A program made the position numbers and the translations under genes. The notes under the pieces were generated by a model that was given only the letters and a program-made list of their open reading frames with translations, had not been told where the DNA came from and did no database searches. Shown here in pieces: positions 1-6,139 of a DNA stretch of 12,500 nucleotides; position 1 is the first letter of the stretch; each line of letters begins with the position of its first letter. Where the stretch lies: NCBI GenBank assembly GCA_036732565.1, contig DAINCF010000191.1:1-12500 (forward strand). The letters are read 5' to 3'. The DNA comes from JAIVJN01 sp036732565 (GTDB lineage Bacteria > Acidobacteriota > Vicinamibacteria > Vicinamibacterales > UBA2999).

Positions 1-75
1 GTGACGCTCAGCGTCGTCCCGCGTGGCCGCCGTGAGCTGGCGGCGCCAGACTCGTCGGAGGTCAGCGTCGTATGA
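1..75 (+). CDS. C-terminal fragment of an upstream protein, probably the catalytic M16 peptidase partner (partial)
   Basis: Frame 1 is open from the window edge to a TGA at 73-75 and encodes 24 residues beginning VTLSVVPRGRRELA. The TGA overlaps the next ATG in an ATGA junction, which indicates a translationally coupled upstream gene. A 'lsvvP.g..eLa' tail is what I would expect at the C-terminus of a PqqL-like zinc-dependent M16 peptidase. The downstream gene is an M16 protein lacking the zinc motif, and such proteins are usually encoded next to a catalytic subunit. The assignment is inference: only the last two dozen residues are visible and no catalytic motif can be checked. That a real gene ends here is better supported than its identity. 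Confidence 0.6.
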   Translation: MTLSVVPRGRRELAAPDSSEVSVV

Positions 76-1433
76 CCGGGATCGATCGTTCCAAGCTGCC
101 GGCGGTCAAACCAGAGGGCGTGTTCCACTTCCCGCCGATTCACCGCGGTCGCTTGAGCAGCGGTATCGACGTTCGAGTGGTTCAGCATCGATCGGTGCCG
201 ATCGTGTGCGCCGCGCTCCTCGTGCCGGGTGGGTCCGCGGCGGATCCGTCTGACCGGTTCGGCCTGGCGGGGCTCACGGCCGACATGCTCGACGAGGGGT
301 CCGACGGACGCGACGCGCTCGGCGTGGCCGACGCAATCGCCCGTGTCGGTGGCGATCTCGACGTCGATCTGTCATCCGATGCCACGGTCGTGTCGTTGAC
401 GATGCTTCGGCGCTTCCTGCCGGAGGGGATGGTTCTCCTCGCGGGCATTGCGACCAGACCGTTGCTGGCCGATGCCGACGTGGCACGCGTGCGGACGCTG
501 CGTCTGGATCGTCTGCGCCAGTTGCGCGATCACGCGCCGGCGATCGCCGATCGCACGTTCACACGTGCGGCGTACGGTGCCCATCCATACGGCCACACGG
601 GTCTCGGCGACGAGGCGTCGTTGGCGGTCATTTCGACCGACGAAGTCCGCGCGCTGCACGCGCGCGTGTTCGTGCCGGCACGCTCGACGCTGGTGCTGGT
701 GGGCGATGCGACCGTCGACGAGCTCATCGCCGCGGGCGAGCGCGCCTTCGGCGGTTGGACGAACGACGCGAGCGGCGCGGAGACGTCGCTGGCGCTCCAC
801 CCGCCCGTGCCCTCATCGGATCGCTTGACGCTGGTCGCACGGCCGGGGTCCGCGCAATCCGAGCTCCGCATCGGCCATCTGACGGTCTCGCGCGCCACGC
901 CCGACTATCACGCGCTCCTCGTCTTGAACACGGTGCTCGGCGGACAGTTCGTCAGCCGACTCAACATGAATCTGCGTCAGAACAAGGGCTTCACCTACGG
1001 CGCGCGGACGGGTTTCGATCTTCGTCGCGGTCCCGGCACCTTCAGCGCACAGACCAGCGTGCAGACCGAAGTCACGGAAGCCGCGGTCGCTGAAGTGCTG
1101 AAAGAGATTGCGGAGATTCGCGACCCGCGGCCGCCATCGGAGGAGGAGCTGGACCTCGCTCGCGCCTCGCTGACGCTCGGCTATCCCCGCGGGTTCGAGA
1201 CCGCGCAACAGGTCGCGCGCGGCGTCACCAGCCTCGCCCTGCACGAACTGCCGGACACCTACTTCGAGGAATTCGTGCCGACTGTGCGCGCCGTGACGCG
1301 GCAGACGGTCATGCGTGTGGCCGAGACCTACCTCGATCCCTCCCGACTCCTGTCGGTCATCGTCGGCGACGCGGATCGCGTGGGGCCGCTCAGCGCCCTG
1401 CGATTGGGCGAGCCGGTCGTGACCACGGTATGA
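72..1433 (+). CDS. M16-family peptidase-like protein, non-catalytic (R/Y-motif) subunit
   Basis: This 453-residue protein has the two-lobed M16 (pitrilysin/insulinase) layout. The N-terminal lobe covers about residues 25-230 ('HPYGHTGLGDEASL', 'STLVLVGDA'). The C-terminal lobe follows from about 250, with the conserved LRQNKGFTYGAR segment giving the R302/Y309 pair. Where catalytic members carry HxxEH, this protein reads GLTAD (67-71), so both zinc-ligand histidines and the catalytic glutamate are absent. In M16B heterodimers one subunit holds HxxEH and the other supplies the R/Y pair; this protein fits the second role. The start is supported by a GGAGG at 57-61, ten bases before the ATG, and by the ATGA overlap with the preceding gene. 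There is no signal peptide or membrane segment at this start, so it is cytoplasmic unless the annotated start is wrong. Family assignment is firm; processing of peptides with the upstream product is inferred. Confidence 0.9.
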   Translation: MTGIDRSKLPAVKPEGVFHFPPIHRGRLSSGIDVRVVQHRSVPIVCAALLVPGGSAADPSDRFGLAGLTADMLDEGSDGRDALGVADAIARVGGDLDVDLSSDATVVSLTMLRRFLPEGMVLLAGIATRPLLADADVARVRTLRLDRLRQLRDHAPAIADRTFTRAAYGAHPYGHTGLGDEASLAVISTDEVRALHARVFVPARSTLVLVGDATVDELIAAGERAFGGWTNDASGAETSLALHPPVPSSDRLTLVARPGSAQSELRIGHLTVSRATPDYHALLVLNTVLGGQFVSRLNMNLRQNKGFTYGARTGFDLRRGPGTFSAQTSVQTEVTEAAVAEVLKEIAEIRDPRPPSEEELDLARASLTLGYPRGFETAQQVARGVTSLALHELPDTYFEEFVPTVRAVTRQTVMRVAETYLDPSRLLSVIVGDADRVGPLSALRLGEPVVTTV

Positions 1434-2452
1434 AAGCCGTTCGATTTCACGAGCACGGCGGCCCCGACGTGCTTCGTTATGAAGATGCGCCGGACCCCGT
1501 GGCGCAGCGTGGCGAAGCGCTGGTTCGCGTGCGTGCGTGCGCGTTGAATCATCTCGACCTGTGGCAGCGACGCGGGCTCGAGCGCGTCACCATTCCGTTT
1601 CCGCACATCTCGGGCGCTGACGTCGCCGGAGAAGTCGTGGAAGCGCCCGGCGGGGAAATGGCGCCGGGCCGGCGCGTGCTGGTCCAGCCCGGACTGTCGT
1701 GCGGCCGATGCGCGGCGTGCCTCGCTGGCGCCGACAATGAGTGCCCCCGCTACGACGTGCTCGGCTATCAAAGCGACGGCGGCTACGCGGAACTGGTGCG
1801 CGTGCCGGTGCAGAACCTCGTCGCTCTGCCCGACACCATCGGCTTCGTGGAGGCCGCCGCGTTTCCCCTGACGTTTCTCACCGCGTGGCACATGCTGATC
1901 ACACGCGCGCGTCTCGTCGCCGGAGAGGACGTGCTGGTGATCGCCGCCGGCAGTGGCGTTGGCCAGGCGGCGATTCAGCTCGCATGGCTGCACGGCGCGC
2001 GCGTGTTCGCCACGGCTGGCAGCGACGAGAAGCTGGCAAAGGCCCGGCAGCTCGGTGCCTACGAGGCGTTCAATCACTACACCCAGGACGTGTCCGCCGA
2101 GGTGCGCAAGCACACGGGCAACCAGGGCGTCGCGGTTGTCGTCGAGCACGTCGGGCAAGCGACCTGGGAGCAGAGTCTGCGTTCGCTCAAGCGCGGGGGG
2201 CGTCTGGTCATCTGTGGCAATACGACCGGCCATGAAGCGCGGGTCGATTTGCGGTTTCTCTTCAGCCGGCAGTATTCGCTGCTGGGGTCCTACATGGGCA
2301 CCAAGGCTGAGCTGCTGCGCGCGATGCAGTTCTTTTCGGCGGGTCAGCTTCGGCCGGTGATCGATCGCACGTTTCCGCTGGCCGACGCGGCCGAGGCGCA
2401 CCGTCGGCTGGAGCGGGGCGAGCAGTTCGGCAAGATCGTCCTGGAGTGCTGA
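1430..2452 (+). CDS. Zinc-binding medium-chain dehydrogenase, quinone oxidoreductase-like
   Basis: The 340 residues match the MDR superfamily: a GroES-like N-terminal domain (about 1-130) followed by a Rossmann domain with AAGSGVGQAA (172-181) for NAD(P)H. The structural-zinc lobe is intact, with Cys91, Cys94, Cys97 and Cys105 in the C-x2-C-x2-C-x7-C pattern. The catalytic-zinc ligands of alcohol dehydrogenases are missing: the usual Cys is Asn40 (ACALNHLD) and the Gly-His-Glu motif is Gly-Ala-Asp (62-64). It is therefore unlikely to be a true alcohol dehydrogenase. A quinone oxidoreductase or enoyl/zeta-crystallin-type NAD(P)H reductase is more plausible, substrate unknown. The ATG overlaps the M16 stop (ATGA, 1430-1433), so it is probably translated from the same mRNA. 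I see no good Shine-Dalgarno, consistent with coupling. A long minus-strand frame across this gene is a shadow. Confidence 0.92.
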   Translation: MKAVRFHEHGGPDVLRYEDAPDPVAQRGEALVRVRACALNHLDLWQRRGLERVTIPFPHISGADVAGEVVEAPGGEMAPGRRVLVQPGLSCGRCAACLAGADNECPRYDVLGYQSDGGYAELVRVPVQNLVALPDTIGFVEAAAFPLTFLTAWHMLITRARLVAGEDVLVIAAGSGVGQAAIQLAWLHGARVFATAGSDEKLAKARQLGAYEAFNHYTQDVSAEVRKHTGNQGVAVVVEHVGQATWEQSLRSLKRGGRLVICGNTTGHEARVDLRFLFSRQYSLLGSYMGTKAELLRAMQFFSAGQLRPVIDRTFPLADAAEAHRRLERGEQFGKIVLEC

Positions 2453-2454
2453 AA

Positions 2455-2477
2455 GCGAACCGGGGGACCCGGTTCGC
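2455..2477 (+). terminator. 10-bp perfect hairpin just after the dehydrogenase stop; possible terminator or mRNA-end structure
   Basis: Bases 2455-2464 (GCGAACCGGG) pair perfectly with 2468-2477 around a 3-base GGA loop, beginning three bases after the TGA at 2450-2452. The stem is very GC-rich, but no T-run follows, so it does not meet the classic intrinsic-terminator pattern. It may act as a U-less terminator, protect a 3' end, or be a remnant of a palindromic repeat. It separates the dehydrogenase from the small membrane gene, which has its own -10-like box immediately downstream. Confidence 0.5.
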
Positions 2478-2500
2478 CGTCAAACGGAAGGGGCCAGTGC

Positions 2501-2506
2501 TAAGAT
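2501..2506 (+). promoter_or_regulatory. Candidate -10 box (TAAGAT) for the small membrane protein gene
   Basis: TAAGAT at 2501-2506 matches the sigma-70 -10 consensus at four of six positions and lies 19 bases before the ATG at 2526, giving a leader of about 12 bases. No convincing -35 is visible: TCAAAC at 2480-2485 is the nearest, 15 bases upstream. There is no Shine-Dalgarno in the short leader. The hairpin at 2455-2477 lies just upstream, which fits a fresh transcription start here. Confidence 0.35.
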
Positions 2507-2525
2507 TCTCACGGCCCCCTCTGTC

Positions 2526-2753
2526 ATGGCCACTACACGGCCGCGAGGGACGGTGCTCGGCAGTCTGAGCTTCAGCCTGGTCGGCATCGTTGGCATCCTT
2601 GCGATTATCGTTGCAGGTGCAACCATCTGGTTGCTGCTCACGGATCCGGTCACAGTCGCCGAATCCGTCGAGACGGGTGAGGTGTCGCCGCTCGTCCGCT
2701 CGCTCGCCGCCACGCTGTACCAAGCGCTGGTCGGTCTGTTGAAGTTCCTGTAA
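2526..2753 (+). CDS. Small single-pass membrane protein of unknown function
   Basis: The 75-residue product starts with a short basic segment (MATTRPRG). One strongly hydrophobic helix follows at about residues 15-38 (LSFSLVGIVGILAIIVAGAT, then IWLL), then a polar acidic stretch (about 41-54, TDPVTVAESVETGE). The C-terminal amphipathic or hydrophobic helix spans about 55-75 and ends LVGLLKFL. The positive-inside rule suggests the N-terminus is cytoplasmic. I do not recognise a named family. Support for a real gene comes from its own -10-like box, the clear membrane-protein composition, and tight fit between a hairpin upstream and a palindrome starting directly after its TAA. It stands alone on the plus strand, convergent with the hydrolase operon. 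Function cannot be inferred; small membrane proteins like this often modulate a larger membrane complex, but nothing here shows which. Confidence 0.7.
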   Translation: MATTRPRGTVLGSLSFSLVGIVGILAIIVAGATIWLLLTDPVTVAESVETGEVSPLVRSLAATLYQALVGLLKFL

Positions 2754-2773
2754 GGGCGGCTCGCGAGCCGCCC
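2754..2773. repeat. 20-bp perfect palindrome between convergent genes (REP-like, possible bidirectional terminator)
   Basis: Bases 2754-2763 (GGGCGGCTCG) are exactly complementary to 2764-2773 (CGAGCCGCCC), with no spacer. The palindrome begins directly after the TAA at 2751-2753 and sits 31 bases beyond the stop of the convergent hydrolase gene (2805). Location and symmetry suit a bidirectional transcription end. Similar 'GGGGCGGCTCGCGAGCCGCCCC' units recur between genes in some environmental bacterial genomes in my recollection, so it may be a copy of a genome-wide REP-like repeat. There is no T-tract on either strand. Confidence 0.65.
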
Positions 2774-2804
2774 CTACGCAGACTCAGAGCCACCCTACCG
2801 TAGA

Positions 2805-3905
2805 TCACAGCGCGCGGCGGAGAAATCGAATCAGGTAGTACGCGTCCAGGAACTTGAACGGCGCTTCGCCGGTCGTGTAATGCCCACAGGGCAGCACCGC
2901 GATTTCGGCCGGGATGTCGCGTCTTGTGAACTCATCCACGAACTTCCTGGACAGGTCGACCGGAAACGTCAGGTCGTACCGCGCGTACACCAGCAGCGTC
3001 TTGGGCCCATGCGCGCGATCGAGGTATGACCACGGGTTGATGGGACGCCACAGGCTTCTCAGTTGGTCCAACGAGATCTGACCGTCCATCCCTGCCCGGA
3101 TGTGCTCGGTTGAAATACCGCGCCACACCACGTCAGCGAAGAACGGTGAGATGTGATTCAGCGCTTGCGCTCGGACCAACGGCTCGTGCCAGGCCGTCAA
3201 CCCCGCCAGGCACGAGCCGAGGCTGGTGCCGAGCAGCCCCAGCCGATCGAAGCCCTGATCGCGCAGCCACCACAACGCGCGGCGTACGTCGAGCACCGCC
3301 TGCCTGCAGATCTGCAGTGTACGCCCGACGTTGGCGCTGACGATGTAGTCGGCGCGCGTCAGTTCGGGTGGCATTCGACGGTCGTGATAGGGCAGTGAGA
3401 TGCGTAGCGCGCTCACGCCCGCCCGTGCCAGCAGGCGACACAATCCCACATGTCCTTGCGCATCGCTGTTCCATTGCGGCAGGACAACGACCGCCCTGCG
3501 TGGTGCGGTGGAGCGCTCGATCGCCGGGAACCATTGCGCGTGCACGAGGTTGTTGATCGGATGCGGCGTCGCCAGCGCGCTCGGAAAGCTGAGGGTGCCA
3601 TCCGCGGGTCGAAACTCGTAGTCCGACGTCGGCTCGGGGGTGAAGAATGCGTCGGTGTCGCCCATGATGCGCTCGACCCATTCGTGCAGGACATCGTACG
3701 GCCCTTCGACTCGCGGGCCTGTCGGCTCGCTCAGGGCACGTGCCGCGCCGTTGTGCGCGCCATTCGCACTCCCACGCGCAGGCGCGTTGGGCACCCCGCG
3801 CGCATTCACCCAGTCCAGTCCCCACTCGAATGGTCGGACGACCCGCTCGGCTCGGCTCCTCTCGGCGAGTTGGCGTTCCCAGCGATGGAAGAACCCCTCG
3901 ATCAT
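2805..3905 (-). CDS. Alpha/beta hydrolase family protein
   Basis: The 366-residue protein has an alpha/beta-hydrolase core from about residue 135 onward. The nucleophile elbow is GTSLGS with Ser228. The likely acid is Asp311 (ARYDLTFP, 308-315) and the likely base is His342 (PCGHYTTG), which completes a Ser-Asp-His triad in the normal order. Residues 1-130 form a family-specific N-terminal extension. A dialkylglycine-like hydrolytic specificity cannot be read from sequence; ester or amide cleavage is expected from the fold. No signal peptide or membrane segment is seen. The start is MIEGFFHR at 3905: its ATG overlaps the amidase stop (ATGA, 3902-3905), whereas upstream in-frame starts would run through the amidase C-terminus. 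It is the last gene of the four-gene operon, ending opposite the palindrome at 2754-2773. Confidence 0.87.
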   Translation of the reverse strand: MIEGFFHRWERQLAERSRAERVVRPFEWGLDWVNARGVPNAPARGSANGAHNGAARALSEPTGPRVEGPYDVLHEWVERIMGDTDAFFTPEPTSDYEFRPADGTLSFPSALATPHPINNLVHAQWFPAIERSTAPRRAVVVLPQWNSDAQGHVGLCRLLARAGVSALRISLPYHDRRMPPELTRADYIVSANVGRTLQICRQAVLDVRRALWWLRDQGFDRLGLLGTSLGSCLAGLTAWHEPLVRAQALNHISPFFADVVWRGISTEHIRAGMDGQISLDQLRSLWRPINPWSYLDRAHGPKTLLVYARYDLTFPVDLSRKFVDEFTRRDIPAEIAVLPCGHYTTGEAPFKFLDAYYLIRFLRRAL

Positions 3906-5263
3906 CCAGCGAGCTCGAAGACTGCCTCGGCCGCGCGCGCCACCTGCAACAGATCGTGCGTGCGCCCCTGCGGGCCGACGATTTGCAGCCCGACTGGCAA
4001 CCCGGCGGGCGTGTGACCGCACGGGATCGAGATCGCGGGGTGGCCCGTCAAGTTGAACGGCTGGGTGCACCGCAGCATCACGCTTCGTACGGCCTCCTCA
4101 CCGCCGCGGACCGGCATGGTCGCCGCGCCAATCGGCGGCGCGGGGATGCCGAGCGCGGGCAGCACCAGCGCGTCGACGTCCGCCAGGGCCGCCGTGACTT
4201 CGTCTCGGACGATCGCGCGACCGGTGAGTGCGCGAACGTAGTCTTCGGCGAGGATGTAGCGCCCCATCTCCAGACGCAGCCGAACCGCTTCGGTGTAATC
4301 CCCGGGTCGGCGCTCGAGCGTCGAGGCGTGATAGGCGGCGGCATCCGCGAGGACGAGATGCAGGTAGATGGGGGCGATCTCGGTGGCGTGCGGAATCTGA
4401 AGCTTGCTGACCGTGGCGCCCGCACTCTTCAAACGCTCGACGGCCGAGACGAGCGCCGTCTCGACATCGGCATCGAGACGATCGAGGAAGTAGCCGCCGA
4501 GCAGCCCGAGCCGCATGCCGTTCAGCGGACGAGCTTCAATCGTCGAAGCGGTCTGGCGCGCCTCGCCGCGCAGCGCGTCGTACAAGATCCACGCATCGGT
4601 CACCGAGCGCGCCAGCGGCCCGACGTGATCGAGCTGACGGCTCAGAGGCACCACACCATCCGCCGGCACCTCGTTCCAGCCCGGCTTCAGCCCGACGATG
4701 CCGCAGGCCGCGGCCGGGATGCGAATCGATCCACCGGTATCGGTGCCGACGGTCCCGAACGACATGCCCGTGCGGATGGCGATGGCCGATCCACCGCTCG
4801 ATCCGCCGGGCGATCGCGACGGGTCTAAAGGATGATGCGCGGGACCCCAGCCCGAGTCTTCGGTGGTGGTGCCGAATGCGAATTCGTGCAGGTTGGTTTT
4901 GCCGACCAGGATGGCGCCCGCATCGCGGAGACGCGCTGCCACCGGCGCATCGGCCGTGGCACGATGCGCGGCGCGCACCCGGGAGCCGGCCGTCGTCGGC
5001 AAACCGGCTTGATCGATCAAGTCCTTCAGCGAGATCGGGATGCCGTGCAAGAGCCCGCGGTAGCGTCCCGCCGCGATGTCACGATCGGCGTCGCGTGCGG
5101 CCGCCAGCGCTTCTTCGGCGCAGACCGTAATGAACGCGTTGAGCGTCGGGTTGAGTCGCTCGATGGTGGCGAGGCACTCTTCCGTCAGCTGGGTCGACGT
5201 GGTCTCGCCGCGTGCGATGCGCGGCGCCACCGTCGCAATGGTCGGTGCGTCCGTGGTCCTCAT
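3902..5263 (-). CDS. Amidase-signature family hydrolase (GatA/AtzE-like)
   Basis: The 453-residue protein carries the full amidase signature. GIPISLKDLID contains Lys80, SPGGSSGGSA contains the cis-serine at about Ser155, and DTGGSIRIPA contains the nucleophile Ser179. The spacing of this Ser-cisSer-Lys triad matches GatA almost exactly. The length suits GatA- or AtzE-type enzymes. It is unlikely to be the tRNA amidotransferase GatA: no GatB gene is nearby and the neighbours are an O-methyltransferase and an alpha/beta hydrolase. Carboxyamide or ureide hydrolysis is the general expectation; substrate unknown. Translation is probably coupled: the ATG overlaps the stop of the 57-residue upstream gene (ATGA, 5260-5263), and a GGGGA lies about ten bases before it. 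The small upstream protein may be its GatC/AtzG-like partner. Confidence 0.9.
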   Translation of the reverse strand: MRTTDAPTIATVAPRIARGETTSTQLTEECLATIERLNPTLNAFITVCAEEALAAARDADRDIAAGRYRGLLHGIPISLKDLIDQAGLPTTAGSRVRAAHRATADAPVAARLRDAGAILVGKTNLHEFAFGTTTEDSGWGPAHHPLDPSRSPGGSSGGSAIAIRTGMSFGTVGTDTGGSIRIPAAACGIVGLKPGWNEVPADGVVPLSRQLDHVGPLARSVTDAWILYDALRGEARQTASTIEARPLNGMRLGLLGGYFLDRLDADVETALVSAVERLKSAGATVSKLQIPHATEIAPIYLHLVLADAAAYHASTLERRPGDYTEAVRLRLEMGRYILAEDYVRALTGRAIVRDEVTAALADVDALVLPALGIPAPPIGAATMPVRGGEEAVRSVMLRCTQPFNLTGHPAISIPCGHTPAGLPVGLQIVGPQGRTHDLLQVARAAEAVFELAG

Positions 5264-5433
5264 CCGCGGGTGTTCCCCAGATCGCGGACGGGCTCGTCAG
5301 CGGCGTCGTTCCAATCGGCCGCGCGGAGGGCAGTCGTCGCCTTGGCGAGCCCCTCGAGAATCGGCGCCAGCGCCGGAAGGCCGCGCCGGACGGCGTCGGC
5401 CTGTGCCAATGCGAGCCATTCGGCCACAGTCAA
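5260..5433 (-). CDS. 57-residue protein with a TTG start, possible GatC/AtzG-like amidase partner
   Basis: A 57-codon frame runs from TTG (5433) to TGA (5260), filling the gap between the methyltransferase and amidase genes. It overlaps both neighbours by four bases (TTGA with the methyltransferase stop, ATGA with the amidase start). AAGGAG at 5442-5447 lies eight bases before the TTG, an ideal Shine-Dalgarno that favours TTG over the in-frame GTG at 5427. The product, MTVAEWLALAQADAVRRG followed by a second helix ending ALRAADWN, looks like a small two-helix protein without membrane segments. AtzG (DUF4089) and GatC are short helical proteins that wrap around AtzE- or GatA-type amidases and are often encoded beside them. 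Similarity here is to size, helical character and position rather than a clear motif. That the gene is real is well supported; the partner role is inference. Confidence 0.68.
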   Translation of the reverse strand: MTVAEWLALAQADAVRRGLPALAPILEGLAKATTALRAADWNDAADEPVRDLGNTRG

Positions 5434-6092
5434 GCTGTCATCTCCTTCACCCGATACGCGAGCGCAACGCCGTCGCCCACGGGCAGGAACGTCGTGACGA
5501 ACCGCGGGTCCTGCGCCAGTCGCTCGTTGTATTCCCTAATGTAGGCGATGCTCGCTGCATCGTGTTTCGGCGGGGTCGCGAGCCCTGGCACCACATCGCC
5601 ATCCCAGAGCACGTTGTCGGTAATCAGCAGTCCGCCCGGGCGCAGCAGCTCGGCGAGCCGGTCGAGCATCGGCGAATACCGCGCCTTGTCGCCGTCTTGG
5701 AAGATCACGTCGAACGGGCCGGCGATCTTGTGAAGATATTGGCTCGCGTCGCCGATCATGACGGTCGTGCGACGTTCGAGCCCCGCGGCCGAGAAGTGCG
5801 CCCGCGCCCGCTTGGCTCGTGCCTCGTCACGTTCCAGCGTAATCAGCATCCCTTCGTCGGTGAGCGCGGTGGCGATCCAGAGACCTGAATAACCGATAGC
5901 CGTGCCGATCTCGAGCACGCGCGTCGCATTCGTGGCTCGCACCAGCGTATGCAGGAGCTCGCCGGTCGATCGGTGCACGATCGGCAGCCCCTCCGCGCGT
6001 CCCTCTTCGCCCACCCTGTCGATCTCGGGATGAGCCACGCGGCCGAGCGCCGCCGCGTAGTCCTCGATCGGCGCCGGTGTGATCTGGCTCAT
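5430..6092 (-). CDS. SAM-dependent O-methyltransferase (class I, Methyltransf_3 / COMT-like)
   Basis: The 220-residue protein has the compact fold of cation-dependent catechol/caffeoyl-CoA-type O-methyltransferases. The SAM-binding motif is VLEIGTAIGYSG (59-70) and the acidic ribose-binding position is near Glu87 (ITLERD). The metal-site residues are Asp133 (FQDGDK) and Asp159-Asn160 (ITDNVLWDG). The N-terminal helical region with EEGRAEGLPIV (29-39) is typical of the family, as is the length of about 220. The predicted reaction is methyl transfer from SAM to a hydroxyl, often a catechol, with a divalent metal; the acceptor is unknown. The ATG at 6092 is chosen because family similarity begins there; the frame stays open far upstream, opposite pyruvate kinase, but that stretch is a shadow. 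It heads the four-gene run with the amidase and hydrolase and is divergent from pyruvate kinase. Confidence 0.92.
   Translation of the reverse strand: MSQITPAPIEDYAAALGRVAHPEIDRVGEEGRAEGLPIVHRSTGELLHTLVRATNATRVLEIGTAIGYSGLWIATALTDEGMLITLERDEARAKRARAHFSAAGLERRTTVMIGDASQYLHKIAGPFDVIFQDGDKARYSPMLDRLAELLRPGGLLITDNVLWDGDVVPGLATPPKHDAASIAYIREYNERLAQDPRFVTTFLPVGDGVALAYRVKEMTA
5442..5447 (-). promoter_or_regulatory. Strong Shine-Dalgarno (AAGGAG) that fixes the TTG start of the 57-residue gene
   Basis: On the minus strand AAGGAG is followed by eight bases and then TTG at 5433. It lies inside the last codons of the methyltransferase gene. The alternative GTG at 5427 would be 14 bases away, too far for efficient pairing. 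Confidence 0.65.
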
Positions 6093-6139
6093 TGCAGCAC
6101 CAAGCTCCGATTGTAAGCTGTTGATGTGCGGCACACCAA
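6091..6139. promoter_or_regulatory. Divergent promoter region with overlapping -10 boxes for the methyltransferase operon and pyruvate kinase
   Basis: Only 33 bases separate the two start codons. On the minus strand TACAAT (6115 to 6110) is a good -10 for the methyltransferase, leaving a leader of about ten bases; a weak TTGGTG -35 lies at 6139-6134. On the plus strand TAAGCT (6114-6119), preceded by TG, is a candidate -10 for pyruvate kinase, ending six bases before its GTG; the weak -35 candidate is TTGCAG at 6092-6097. The two -10 boxes share bases, so RNA polymerase could probably serve only one direction at a time. Confidence 0.42.

Noticed and set aside
1328..2401. A 357-codon minus-strand frame opposite the dehydrogenase
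   Set aside because: It lies across a gene with clear family motifs, its product is Arg/His-rich without recognisable domains, and long antisense frames are expected at this GC content.
3906..4070. A 55-codon extension of the alpha/beta hydrolase
   Set aside because: It reads through the amidase C-terminus in another frame; the ATGA overlap at 3902-3905 is the natural start.
3740..4828. A 362-codon plus-strand frame opposite the hydrolase and amidase
   Set aside because: It spans two genes with full catalytic motifs on the other strand and encodes an Arg-rich product with no recognisable domain.
3902..5263. GatA subunit of the tRNA amidotransferase
   Set aside because: No gatB is visible and the operon partners are unrelated to translation, although gatB could lie elsewhere; a general amidase call is safer.
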